NCBI GenBank assembly: GCA_036493595.1
Contig: DASXPN010000093.1
Span: 46,683-110,682, forward strand
Origin: DATAES01 sp036493595
GTDB taxonomy: Bacteria; Actinomycetota; Acidimicrobiia; Acidimicrobiales; JACDCH01
Length of the DNA: 64,000 nt
Direction: 5' to 3'
Shown here: piece by piece, positions 19,335 to 29,263 of the stretch
How the letters are laid out: the number at the start of each line of letters is the position of its first letter
How positions within the stretch are numbered: the first letter of the stretch is position 1
Made by a program: the position numbers and the translations under genes
Notes under the pieces: model-generated
The model's database searches: none
The model's input: only the letters and a program-made list of their open reading frames with translations
What the model was told of the DNA's origin: nothing

Positions 19335-20915
19335 TCAGATCGTGTAGCGGGCGCGCAGGGCGAGGTCGGAATCGGCGTACTGGGTGAGCGCCGGCTGCGA
19401 TGCGACCCGGGGGTACACGGCCAGCGCCCGGTACGCCCCCGAGTCGATGCGGCGGGGCAGGTACTGGTCGATGGCGACGTACTTCGCGAGCCACGCGTCG
19501 AACGCGGCCGGGTCCTCGGCATCGGCGGCCGGTAGTTCGTCGAGCAGGCGATCGAAGCTCGTGTGGTTGAAGGCGAGCGCGTGCGTGCACGTCATCCCAC
19601 TCGGCTCCTGCAAGACCGAACTCCCCTCGACGAAGGGGAACGAGCGGCCGTGCGGACACCCGCCGAGATAGACGATGTCCCACTCGTGGGTCGCGAGCTC
19701 GTCTACGGCCGTGCCCAGCACGTCGATGGTGGAGTCGAGGAACACCGCGTCGTCCTCGATGACCAGCACGTTGGCGTAGCCGCGGCGCTGAGCCTCGGCG
19801 ATCATCGCTCGGAACGACAGCGCCACGCCCCGATGGTGGTTGTCCGGTGTGTCGACCGCGGGGAAGCGCTCGACCCGCCACCCGATGTCGAGCATGCCGA
19901 AGCGCTGGCTCATCGTCTCCCAGCGATCCGTAGCGCGGTCGAGGTTGAGACAGAAGACGGCGTCGAAGAAGGTGAACGGGCTGGCGAGTTGGCGCTCGGT
20001 CTGCTCCAGGATGATCTCGGCGCGCTCGGGATCCTCGACGTGGTCGCGGAAGTGCGCCTCCATCGGCGCGGCGTCCCAATCCAGCTCGCCCCATCCGATG
20101 CGGTAGTTGCGCACGCGGTCCTCCCACGTCGGCCGGTAGGGAGGTCCACCGGGACGCGCGAAGCGGTGCGTCCATGCGAGCGCCGGCAGGCACAGCACCC
20201 GCCCGCCGTTGCGGCGCACCTTCTCGTGGAGGTAGCCCTCCTCACCACCGAATCCCCGGAAGCGTGGGTTGAGCCCGGGCCACGCCTCCCGCCGGCAGGC
20301 GAAGACGCCGAGCCCTTGCATCTCGATCTCGAACGGGGGGCCGTCGGGATCCTTGGCACGATCGTCCGTGTCCCATCGCCCGTACATGCCGCCGCCCCAT
20401 GTCGCCGACAAGTGTGAACCGATGACGCTCTCCAGACGGTCGTCGACGAGAGGCCCTTGCACCAGGTCGCGCGACGTGGGATTGGCATCGAAGAAGTCGA
20501 GTAGTGCGCGGACCGCGCCCGCGCGTAACAAGACGTGCGAGTCGAGGCACAGCACGATGTCCGCGTCCGCGTTGCGGAAGATCAGGTCGCGGGCTGCAGT
20601 GCTGCGGTAACCCCGGAACGGGAAGTAGCGCAGGTGCGGAATGCGTGAGTCCAGGCCCTTGAGGTCCCCGCTGGCGGGACCCTCGGGATGGTTGTCGAGT
20701 ACGAGGAACGAGACCTCGTCGAGCACCTCCGGGTGGTACATGCGCAGCGACTGGACCGTGAAGTACACGCCGTCGAAATCGTCGAACGTCGCCATGCCGA
20801 TGCACAGCCGGCGGTGCTCGCCCGGTGGCGTCGCGTCCGGGACCGCGCTGGTCGCTTCGTCTTGTTCCTTCAGCTGCCGGGTGAGGTCGTCCAGCAGTTG
20901 CCGCGCATTCGACAT
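19335..20915 (-). CDS. Two-domain glycosyltransferase, GT2-like plus GT25-like
   Basis: 526 residues. The first half (about 35-300) is GT-A fold GT2: IGMATFDDFDGVYFTVQSL, the metal-site region DADIVLCLDSHVLL, GLGVFACRREAWPGLNPRF and GGEEGYLHEKVRRNGG. The second half (about 315-500) resembles GT25 (LPS-type): FCLNLDRATDRWE, VLVIEDDAVFLDS and WDIVYLGGC. Such fusions transfer two sugars or combine a catalytic and a regulatory module. The ATG at 20915 is only 23 bases from the divergent pqqD-like gene, so it probably belongs to the same modification locus. Soluble; acceptor unknown. Confidence 0.8.
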   Translation of the reverse strand: MSNARQLLDDLTRQLKEQDEATSAVPDATPPGEHRRLCIGMATFDDFDGVYFTVQSLRMYHPEVLDEVSFLVLDNHPEGPASGDLKGLDSRIPHLRYFPFRGYRSTAARDLIFRNADADIVLCLDSHVLLRAGAVRALLDFFDANPTSRDLVQGPLVDDRLESVIGSHLSATWGGGMYGRWDTDDRAKDPDGPPFEIEMQGLGVFACRREAWPGLNPRFRGFGGEEGYLHEKVRRNGGRVLCLPALAWTHRFARPGGPPYRPTWEDRVRNYRIGWGELDWDAAPMEAHFRDHVEDPERAEIILEQTERQLASPFTFFDAVFCLNLDRATDRWETMSQRFGMLDIGWRVERFPAVDTPDNHHRGVALSFRAMIAEAQRRGYANVLVIEDDAVFLDSTIDVLGTAVDELATHEWDIVYLGGCPHGRSFPFVEGSSVLQEPSGMTCTHALAFNHTSFDRLLDELPAADAEDPAAFDAWLAKYVAIDQYLPRRIDSGAYRALAVYPRVASQPALTQYADSDLALRARYTI

Positions 20916-20923
20916 GAGGCCCC

Positions 20924-20929
20924 TACCAT
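20924..20929 (+). promoter_or_regulatory. -10 box for the PqqD-like gene
   Basis: TACCAT ends nine bases before ATG 20939 inside a 23-base divergent gap, giving a leaderless message for the peptide-modification genes. Confidence 0.5.
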
Positions 20930-20938
20930 GCCAGGCCG

Positions 20939-21208
20939 ATGGAACCCACCACCGCGGATCGCCCGGCTCGAGCCGACGGGCTCGAAGTCAACGACGTGTC
21001 CGACGGGCTCGTGCTGTACCAGCAAGATCCGGAGCGCGTGCACTACCTCAACAACACGGCGTCGCTGGTGTTCGAGCTGTGCGATGGCCGGCGTTCTCCC
21101 GACGAGATCGCGACGTTGCTGCGCGAAGCGTTCACGCTCGAGCGGCTGCCGATCGAAGAGGTGGCTTCGTGCATCGACGAGCTGCGCGGCCAAGGAGTCA
21201 TCCGATAG
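20939..21208 (+). CDS. PqqD-like peptide-recognition protein
   Basis: 89 residues, the length of PqqD and of free-standing RiPP recognition elements. Strand-turn-strand DGLVLYQQDPERVHYLNNTASLVFELCDG followed by the winged-helix S-P-D-E-I-A-T-L-L and a last helix IEEVASCIDELRGQGVI is the diagnostic pattern. PqqD proteins hold a precursor peptide and present it to modifying enzymes. The next gene is an HprK-like kinase that overlaps or abuts it, then comes a small exported peptide and a nucleotidyltransferase. This arrangement resembles the PqqD/HprK-related kinase pairs described as HPr-rel-A systems (from memory). Confidence 0.85.
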   Translation: MEPTTADRPARADGLEVNDVSDGLVLYQQDPERVHYLNNTASLVFELCDGRRSPDEIATLLREAFTLERLPIEEVASCIDELRGQGVIR

Positions 21209-22041
21209 CGCTGCAGTTCCAGCTGCTCTGGCATCGCGTCACCATCGACAACTCGTCGGCCGCCATCGCCGACGAGTTGCGCTACCTGGTGCAGCACGCT
21301 GACCAAGCGATCGCGCCGACGATGTCGATGCGCTACGAAGTGCGCGAACGCGCGACCGCGACCGGCTTCGTCGTGTTCGAGCAAGGTGACGAGCTGTCGG
21401 TGGAGAGCGACGCCGTGTCGGTGCTCGACACGCTGTACCGCCGCATCCATCAGCGTGCCTTCGAGTTCGCGTCACTCCAGGGATGGGTGCGCATGCATGG
21501 CGCGGTGGTCGACGTCGATGGCCATCGGGTGCTGCTCGTCGGTGCGTCCGGCGTGGGCAAGTCAACGCTCGTGTTGCGGCTGCTGTTCGACGGTGCCGCC
21601 GTCCATGGCGACGAGAGCGCACTCGTACACGACGGCCACGTGCTCGCGGTGCCGCGACCGTTGCACCTGAAACCCGGAGTGGACGACCTCGTGCCCGAGA
21701 TGGCGCCGTTCATGGCGAGCCTGCCGTGTCTCGACGCGGACCCGCCGGTACGCGCCTTCGATCCGACGACCGCAGGGCTGCCGTGGCGCATCGACGAGAC
21801 GAGGCTCGACGATCTCGTGCTCGTCGAGCGCGCCCACGGTGGCTGGTCGAGCCTCGAACCTGCCGGCGCCGCCGCGTCGATGCCCGAGATCGTCGAACAG
21901 GTCTTCCCCAATCAGGAGTCGCGCGCGGCCGTCATACGTGAGGTGGCGGCCGTGCTGCGCACGGCGAAGTGCTGGCGCCTACGACTGGGTGATGTGGCCG
22001 AGGCGGCGGGGTTGCTGGAGTCCATCGGTGCGGCGAGTTAA
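21169..22041 (+). CDS. HprK-like P-loop kinase domain protein
   Basis: About 290 residues related to HPr kinase/phosphorylase. The P-loop is LLVGASGVGKSTLVLRLL and the following acidic motif is VHGDESALV, as in HprK; LHLKPGV and a C-terminal LRLGD strand follow. No HPr or PTS gene is nearby, so the substrate is probably not HPr; known relatives phosphorylate serine in lasso precursor peptides. Start is uncertain: GTG 21169 has a GAAGAGG site but overlaps pqqD by 40 bases; an AAGGAG site at 21192-21197 instead points to ATA 21205 or CTG 21211. The family-like sequence starts near 21211. Confidence 0.8.
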   Translation: MHRRAARPRSHPIALQFQLLWHRVTIDNSSAAIADELRYLVQHADQAIAPTMSMRYEVRERATATGFVVFEQGDELSVESDAVSVLDTLYRRIHQRAFEFASLQGWVRMHGAVVDVDGHRVLLVGASGVGKSTLVLRLLFDGAAVHGDESALVHDGHVLAVPRPLHLKPGVDDLVPEMAPFMASLPCLDADPPVRAFDPTTAGLPWRIDETRLDDLVLVERAHGGWSSLEPAGAAASMPEIVEQVFPNQESRAAVIREVAAVLRTAKCWRLRLGDVAEAAGLLESIGAAS

Positions 22042-22078
22042 TGTTCGCCGACCTGGGCGGGAGAGAGGACATCACCAC

Positions 22079-22369
22079 GTGAGCGACGAGCGCGCGGATT
22101 CACTCAGCGACAGCGTTGGCGACAGCCGGCGATCCTTCGTCAAGAAGCTGGTCGTCGGTGGCTTTGCCGTCCCGGTCGTTACGACCTTCGCGGCGTCGGG
22201 TATCACGTCGGCGTACGCGCAGACCGCCAGCAGCAGCGGCGCGGTGGAAGCAACCACCACGAGCGCGCCGGCGACGACCGTGCCTACGACAACTGCCGCG
22301 CCGACCACGACGGCGGCACCGACCACGACCACGACGACCACGACGTCCACGTCGGAAGTTCCGGGGTAA
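22079..22369 (+). CDS. Small Tat-exported threonine-rich peptide
   Basis: 96 residues, GTG start with a GGGAGAGAGG ribosome site ten bases upstream. Residues 16-23 are S-R-R-S-F-V-K-K, a twin-arginine motif, then a hydrophobic stretch to AYA, where signal peptidase would cut after residue 47. The mature 49 residues contain 21 threonines in APTTT-type repeats and a run of eight, and end STSEVPG. Tat substrates are exported after folding and modification in the cytoplasm, so the peptide could be the target of the neighbouring kinase, nucleotidyltransferase or glycosyltransferase. It could also be an unmodified wall linker protein. Target role is inference. Confidence 0.7.
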   Translation: MSDERADSLSDSVGDSRRSFVKKLVVGGFAVPVVTTFAASGITSAYAQTASSSGAVEATTTSAPATTVPTTTAAPTTTAAPTTTTTTTTSTSEVPG

Positions 22370-22485
22370 CGACACTTCCGTCCATCCGGGTTCTCGCCGA
22401 CCTGCTCGCAGTCGATCAACGGGCGGTCGAGCCTCCGGACAACTCGCAGTGGCAGGGCGTCCTGGATCTCGCCGCGTCCGAGCTG

Positions 22486-23484
22486 TTGCTCCCCGCGCTG
22501 TGGCGCGCCGCGGAGGATCGGCAGTGGTTCACCCGGCTGCCCGATGATGCGCTCGTCGCGGTCGAGGCCCGTCTGCACCGCGGCACGACCTCGCCGACGT
22601 TGCTGCTCCAGCGGGCCTACGACGACAACGCGGTGCGCACTCGCGAGCTGCTGGTAGAGGGCGACGCGATCGCCCGAGCGCTGGCCGAGGCCGGCATCAC
22701 GTATGTGCCGCTCAAGGGTTGGCACACGATCCTCGACGGTTGGTGGAACGATCCGGCGACGCGCGTGCTGCGCGACCTCGACGTGCTGGTGCCCGAAGCT
22801 GACGCGCCTCGTGCGCTCGACGTGCTCACTCAGGCCGGCTTCGCACCCATCGACGAGCCCCTCGACGACTACGCGGACCACCAGCTGCCGGCGATCGCGT
22901 CGCCGCGCCACCCGCTGTCGGTCGAGATCCACACCGCGCTTGCCGTCAGCCGCTGGCGTGAGGTGCTGCCTGCGGCCGATGTGCTGGCGGCGGCTCGCGG
23001 AGGGCGGATGTCGACGACGCACGCCGTCATCCACTCGATCGTGCATGCGGAGCTGCACGACGAAGCGCATCTCCTGCGCCATCTCCCGCTGCGGGCGCTG
23101 CACGAGCTGGCGGTCGTGGCGCAGTCCGCAGCGGCGTCGGCCATCGACTGGGACGAGGTGCGATCACGGTTCGGTCGTGCGGGACGTCGAGCCTCCGCCG
23201 CCCTCGATGCCCATCTCGGCTCGGCCCGATCACTCTTCGGTGCACAGGTCCCCGCGAGGAGCGCGCCGAGCTCGTCAGCGCGAGTGCGCGCCCACCTCGC
23301 GCTGTGCCAGCTCGAGCTCGTCAGCCCTCGCGCCGCGCGTGCCTACCGGGCGACAGTCTTTGTCCCGCGGGCCTGGGGCGAGGCGCGACTTCACCGTCTC
23401 TACGGCGACGGCAACGTGTGGCGATTGCGAGCGCGCCATGTACGGCGACGACTCAGGTTCGGGAGACCAGCCGGCGGTTCTTGA
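22486..23484 (+). CDS. Nucleotidyltransferase-fold protein (NTP_transf_5 type)
   Basis: 332 residues from the first canonical start, TTG 22486. The core YVPLKGWHTILDGWW...RVLRDLDVLVPEADAPRALDVL matches PF14907-type nucleotidyltransferases, with D-x-D in RDLDVLV for metal and HPLSVEIHTAL as a third acidic strand. These are common beside PqqD/HprK genes in peptide-modification loci. The same frame stays open, with family-like sequence (LPSIRVLADLLAVDQRAVE), back to 22369, but there is no ATG, GTG or TTG before 22486, so the true start is unusual or reached by frameshift from the peptide gene. Its 3' end overlaps sdhB by 32 bases. Confidence 0.8.
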   Translation: MLPALWRAAEDRQWFTRLPDDALVAVEARLHRGTTSPTLLLQRAYDDNAVRTRELLVEGDAIARALAEAGITYVPLKGWHTILDGWWNDPATRVLRDLDVLVPEADAPRALDVLTQAGFAPIDEPLDDYADHQLPAIASPRHPLSVEIHTALAVSRWREVLPAADVLAAARGGRMSTTHAVIHSIVHAELHDEAHLLRHLPLRALHELAVVAQSAAASAIDWDEVRSRFGRAGRRASAALDAHLGSARSLFGAQVPARSAPSSSARVRAHLALCQLELVSPRAARAYRATVFVPRAWGEARLHRLYGDGNVWRLRARHVRRRLRFGRPAGGS

Positions 23485-24229
23485 TCTTGGCCTTGAGGTA
23501 ATCGCGGTTCATCAACGCGATGTAGTCGATCGAGATCGACTTCGGGCAGGCGGCCTCGCACTCGGCGTGATTGGTGCACGAGCCGAAGTACTCCTCCATC
23601 GTGTCCACCATCGCCTCGACGCGGCTGAAGCGCTCAGGCTGTCCCTGCGGCAGCAGGTTGAGATGCGACACCTTCGCCGAGGTGAAGAGCTGGCCCGCGC
23701 CGTTCGGACACGCGGCGACGCACGCGCCGCAACCGATGCACGCAGCGGCGTCGAATGCCGCGTCCGCCACCGGCTTCGGCACCGGCACGAGATTGGCGTC
23801 CTGCGCCGACCCCGGTGTCACGGTGATGAACCCCCCTGCCTCGATGATGCGGTCGAGGGCGCTCCGGTTGACGACGAGGTCCTGCACGACCGGGAAGGCC
23901 GCGGCGCGGAACGGCTCGACGTTGATCACGTCACCGTCTTCGAACTTGCGCATGTGCAACTGGCACGTCGCCGTACCGCGCTCGGAGCCGTGGGCTTTGC
24001 CGTTGATCATCATCCCGCACGAGCCGCAGATGCCCTCGCGACAGTCGTGCTCGAACGCGATCGGCTGTTCGCCCTCCGTGACGAGTCGGTCGTTGAGCAC
24101 GTCGAGCATCTCGAGGAACGACATGTCGGCGTTCACGTCGGGCACGTCGTAGGTGACCATGCCTCCCGGTTGATCCGGTGCGGCTTGGCGCCAGACGTTG
24201 AGGGTGATGTGCAGGTTGCCGGCGGACAC
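23453..24229 (-). CDS. sdhB: Succinate dehydrogenase/fumarate reductase iron-sulfur subunit
   Basis: 258 residues carrying electrons from the flavin to quinone. The [2Fe-2S] motif is HDCREGICGSCGMMING with a further Cys in TATCQLHM; the C-terminal clusters are ACIGCGACVAACPNGAG and CTNHAECEAACPKSISI. All cluster ligands are present. GTG start abuts the sdhA stop directly, so translation is coupled. Third gene of sdhCAB. Its 3' end overlaps the 3' end of the nucleotidyltransferase gene on the other strand, leaving no room for a separate terminator. Confidence 0.95.
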   Translation of the reverse strand: MSAGNLHITLNVWRQAAPDQPGGMVTYDVPDVNADMSFLEMLDVLNDRLVTEGEQPIAFEHDCREGICGSCGMMINGKAHGSERGTATCQLHMRKFEDGDVINVEPFRAAAFPVVQDLVVNRSALDRIIEAGGFITVTPGSAQDANLVPVPKPVADAAFDAAACIGCGACVAACPNGAGQLFTSAKVSHLNLLPQGQPERFSRVEAMVDTMEEYFGSCTNHAECEAACPKSISIDYIALMNRDYLKAKIKNRRLVSRT

Positions 24230-26187
<1,958 letters not shown>

Positions 26188-26191
<4 letters not shown>

Positions 26192-26997
26192 TTCTGCCCT
26201 CCTTCCTTCTCGTGCTGCGCGACGACGACGTCACGCTGGTGCTGATCGAAGGACAGGACCTTCGTCTGCACCAGGATCGGGAAGCTGCAGTTGCCGATCA
26301 CGATCACGGCCGCGAACGTCCGCGCGAAGTAGATGCGCCACCTGTTGAAGCGAGGGTTGTTCCATCCGAGGCTCTGGAAGAGGCTCCAGGCTCCGTGGAA
26401 GATGTGAACGCCGAGCGCGATGTTGGCGACGATGTAGAGGATCGCGACGGGTACTCGCTCGAAGCTCGCCACCATGTTGTTGTAGGGGTCGCCGCGCACG
26501 AAGTCCGGGTTGGCGACGCCCCACGTGAGGTCGGCGAGGTGCCAGGCGAGGAAGAGGATGACGATGATGCCCGTCCACCGCATGGTGCGTGACGCGAAGT
26601 TGGCGGCGACGTAATCGCGCTTTGTCGTGTAGTGGTCTGGACGAGCGCGGTGATTCATCTTGGTCAGCACGTACGCCGCGTGCATGTGCAGGGCGAAGGC
26701 GACGATGAGCCCGATGCGGACCATCCACAGCACGAACGTGCGGGGCGCGAACGGTACGAGCACCTCGCGCAGGAATTCGCCGTAGTCGTCGACCTCGAGC
26801 GGGCCGAGGTAGGCCTTGAGGTTGCCGATCATGTGACCCAGCACGAACCCGAGCAGAACGATGCCGGTGATCGCCATCACGTACTTCTTGCCGACCGCTG
26901 ACCGGTAGAACTCGAGGGGCCACGCCGCCCGTCGCTTCGTCGCTCCGTTCACGGACCGGGTCGGCGCGCTACTGAGGTCCTGCTGCGTCGTCACCAT
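26188..26997 (-). CDS. sdhC: Succinate dehydrogenase cytochrome b subunit (B-type)
   Basis: 269 residues with five membrane helices and histidines in helices at GFVLGHMIGNLK, ALHMHAAYV, LAWHLADL and GVHIFHGAW, giving ligands for two b hemes as in the B-type quinol:fumarate reductase/succinate dehydrogenase family. One membrane subunit replaces separate SdhC and SdhD. Start ATG 26997 is the third of three near-identical ATG sites spaced 11 bases apart. First gene of the sdhCAB operon. The N-terminus to about residue 30 is polar and cytoplasmic. Confidence 0.93.
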
Positions 26998-27034
26998 GCC
27001 GTCACCATGTCGTCACCATCGTTTTCGGACGCTA
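26995..27034 (-). promoter_or_regulatory. sdhC promoter and triplicated start with two mini reading frames
   Basis: On the minus strand a TAGCGT -10 box (27029-27034) ends nine bases before ATG 27019. The 11-base unit ATGGTGACGAC (middle copy GGC) then repeats at 27019, 27008 and 26997. The first two ATGs open five-residue frames (MVTTW and MVTAW) that each stop at a TGA overlapping the next ATG; the third is SdhC. This fits a leaderless message with stop-start reinitiation. Confidence 0.6.
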
Positions 27035-27142
27035 CCCCGACACGCCGTGACCAGCGGAAATTGCCCATACGAGTCGCGGATGCCGCCGTTCGTCCGCCTC
27101 GATGACCGCGGGGTCATCACATGTGCGCCGCCGCACAAGAGT

Positions 27143-29263
27143 TCAGGGGCGCGGGCGGACGGAGGTCTCGTACGCGTTCGTGGCGTTGACGGGGCCTTCG
27201 AGGGTGAGCGCGAGCGTGAGTGGTCCGGTGCAGTCAGGGGTGACCGCTTGCAGCGTGCCCACCCGGACGCACGTGTCGGCGCCGACCTCTCCGGTGAACC
27301 GCCACTGGTGGCTCCCACCGGTCCACGCGAGGCGCGCGGTCACCACACATCCGGCGAGCTCGTGACGCAGGTCCGACACGACGTGTATGTCGAGCGCGAG
27401 CGCGTCCCCTGGACGGACCGACGCCGGCAGTCGATCCGCAACCACGATCACGGGCTGGCAGGCGTCGGCGAGCGCGCCGTACGCGAGCTTCGGTTGCCGG
27501 TCGTGGCCGAGCACCGCCCACGTCACCGCGGGCATCCCGTCGGCGAAGCAGAACTGTGCGAAGCCGCCCGTCGGTCGGTACTTCAACCGGCGCAGCGTCT
27601 CGATGTGGTGCTTCACGACCCGCGCTTGGTACCGCTGCGTCGCCGTGCGCCACTCGTCGAACGTCGCGCTCTCCGCCGGCGGCACGTAGCGATCGAACTG
27701 TCGCTTCTGCAGCGCGTGGCGCCGGCCGAGCATCTCCCAGTCGAGATCGGGCCAGCGCGCCGGCTCGCAGAAGGACGCGTCGGCCGGCACCGCTTGCGCG
27801 CCGAACTCGGTCACGAACCGAGCCATGCGCGGCACCGTCGCGCACAGACGTGGGAAGTCGCGCTCGTCGCCCCAGTACCAACCGAAGTACAAGTGGCTGT
27901 CGGTGCCATCGAGCTGTGGAGGATGGGGGAGCACCCCCGAGTGCGCGATCACGGGTCGCGAGCCGTCCGCCTGCTCGAGCGCCCGCTTGATCGAACGGTC
28001 CAGGATCGACTTGTTCCACGTCGGCAGCACCTGCGCCGCCAGCGCGGCGCCACCGGTGGCGGCGCCGATGTCGCCCCCCGGATCGATGTCGATCGCCATT
28101 GGCTCGTTGTGGCCGCACCAGATCGCGATGGACGGATGGTGCCCGAGCACCTGCACCGCGGCGCGCGCCTGGTGCACGGCCTGCTTGCGGATGCCACGGG
28201 CGTAGCCCCACTGCAACGGCATGTCCTGCCACACCAGCAGCCCTGCTTCGTCCGCCGCGTCGTAGAGCTCGGGACGCGTGACATGCGCGTGGATGCGCAA
28301 CAGATCGAGTCCCGCCTGCTTCGCGAGCTGCACGTCGCGCGCCAGCTCGTCCGCCGTCGCCTCCGCGAGCGCCATGCGCGTCGGCCCTTGGTTGGAGCCC
28401 TTGAGAAAGAGCCGCTCACCGTTGACGGAGCAGATCCAGTTGTCGAGCTCGACACGGCGCAGTCCGGTCCGCACTGCACGCCGGTGGCTCAGGTCGTTGT
28501 CGACCCACACCTCGACGACGGCGTCGTGCAACGGCTGGGGTCCGAGCGCCCACGGCCACCACAGCGCGGGACGATCGATGGTGACGGTCCACTCGACGTG
28601 GTTCTCACCGGCGGCCAGCGACTGCTCGAGCTCGTGATCGACCGAGCCGACCGACGAACGCACGCGCACGACGCGTGGCTCGAGCGTTTCGAGGTTGGCG
28701 CGAAACACGACGACGGCGCGTGCCTCGGTTGCGTCCCGGCACAGCACACGCATGTCGCGGATGCGAACAACTCCGGTGTGATCGAGGCGCACCGCCCGCC
28801 AGATGCCGCCCGGGTTCCAGTCCGGGTCGAGACAGTCCCAGTGCTGGAACACGCCCGTGAGGTTGCGCTTGGCGGACTTGTCGGTCTGCGCCGCGCACGT
28901 GAGGTCGACCGCCAGGGTGTGCTCGGCGCGGCCGGCGACGTGCTCGCTGACCTCGAACGTGTGCGGAAGGAAGTAGCCCTCGGTGTCGCCGAGGTAGTTG
29001 CCGTCGAGCCAGACGTCGCCTTGGTAGAACAGCCCGTCGAACGTGAGCCACGTGCGCGTCTGGCCGTCCGGGCGCGACTGCTCGAAGCTCGTGCGATAGA
29101 GCAACGGTCCGTCGCTGTCCGCGAACGCAGGCACCGAGCGCCAGTGCCCCGGCACCGGGATGTCCTCCCAACCGCCGTCGTCGAAGGCGGGCTCGGTGAA
29201 CTCACGCCGCAGCTCCTCGGTGGCGGGAGCCGCCTTCCAGAGGCCACCGAGCTCGACCGGCAT
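27143..29263 (-). CDS. Glycoside hydrolase family 2 (beta-galactosidase/mannosidase-like)
   Basis: 706 residues, cytoplasmic, no signal peptide. Jelly-roll domain at 1-160 (VPGHWRSVP, LLYRTSFEQ, WLTFDGLFYQGDVWLDGNYLG), an Ig-like domain, then the barrel with FLKGSNQGPTR, LDLLRIHAHV, the acid/base in IWCGHNEPMAID and the nucleophile in FVTEFGAQA. The C-terminus is a short beta domain. The substrate may be a beta-mannoside or galactoside; sequence alone does not decide. ATG 29263 overlaps the stop of the upstream gene (TGATG), so the two are coupled. The 145-base gap to sdhC holds only the sdhC promoter and no clear terminator. Confidence 0.88.
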   Translation of the reverse strand: MPVELGGLWKAAPATEELRREFTEPAFDDGGWEDIPVPGHWRSVPAFADSDGPLLYRTSFEQSRPDGQTRTWLTFDGLFYQGDVWLDGNYLGDTEGYFLPHTFEVSEHVAGRAEHTLAVDLTCAAQTDKSAKRNLTGVFQHWDCLDPDWNPGGIWRAVRLDHTGVVRIRDMRVLCRDATEARAVVVFRANLETLEPRVVRVRSSVGSVDHELEQSLAAGENHVEWTVTIDRPALWWPWALGPQPLHDAVVEVWVDNDLSHRRAVRTGLRRVELDNWICSVNGERLFLKGSNQGPTRMALAEATADELARDVQLAKQAGLDLLRIHAHVTRPELYDAADEAGLLVWQDMPLQWGYARGIRKQAVHQARAAVQVLGHHPSIAIWCGHNEPMAIDIDPGGDIGAATGGAALAAQVLPTWNKSILDRSIKRALEQADGSRPVIAHSGVLPHPPQLDGTDSHLYFGWYWGDERDFPRLCATVPRMARFVTEFGAQAVPADASFCEPARWPDLDWEMLGRRHALQKRQFDRYVPPAESATFDEWRTATQRYQARVVKHHIETLRRLKYRPTGGFAQFCFADGMPAVTWAVLGHDRQPKLAYGALADACQPVIVVADRLPASVRPGDALALDIHVVSDLRHELAGCVVTARLAWTGGSHQWRFTGEVGADTCVRVGTLQAVTPDCTGPLTLALTLEGPVNATNAYETSVRPRP

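Noticed and set aside
22255..22360. ACC/ACG-rich tract as a possible assembly artefact or simple repeat
   Set aside because: It stays in frame with a Tat signal peptide and ribosome site, so it is better read as the Thr-rich tail of an exported peptide.
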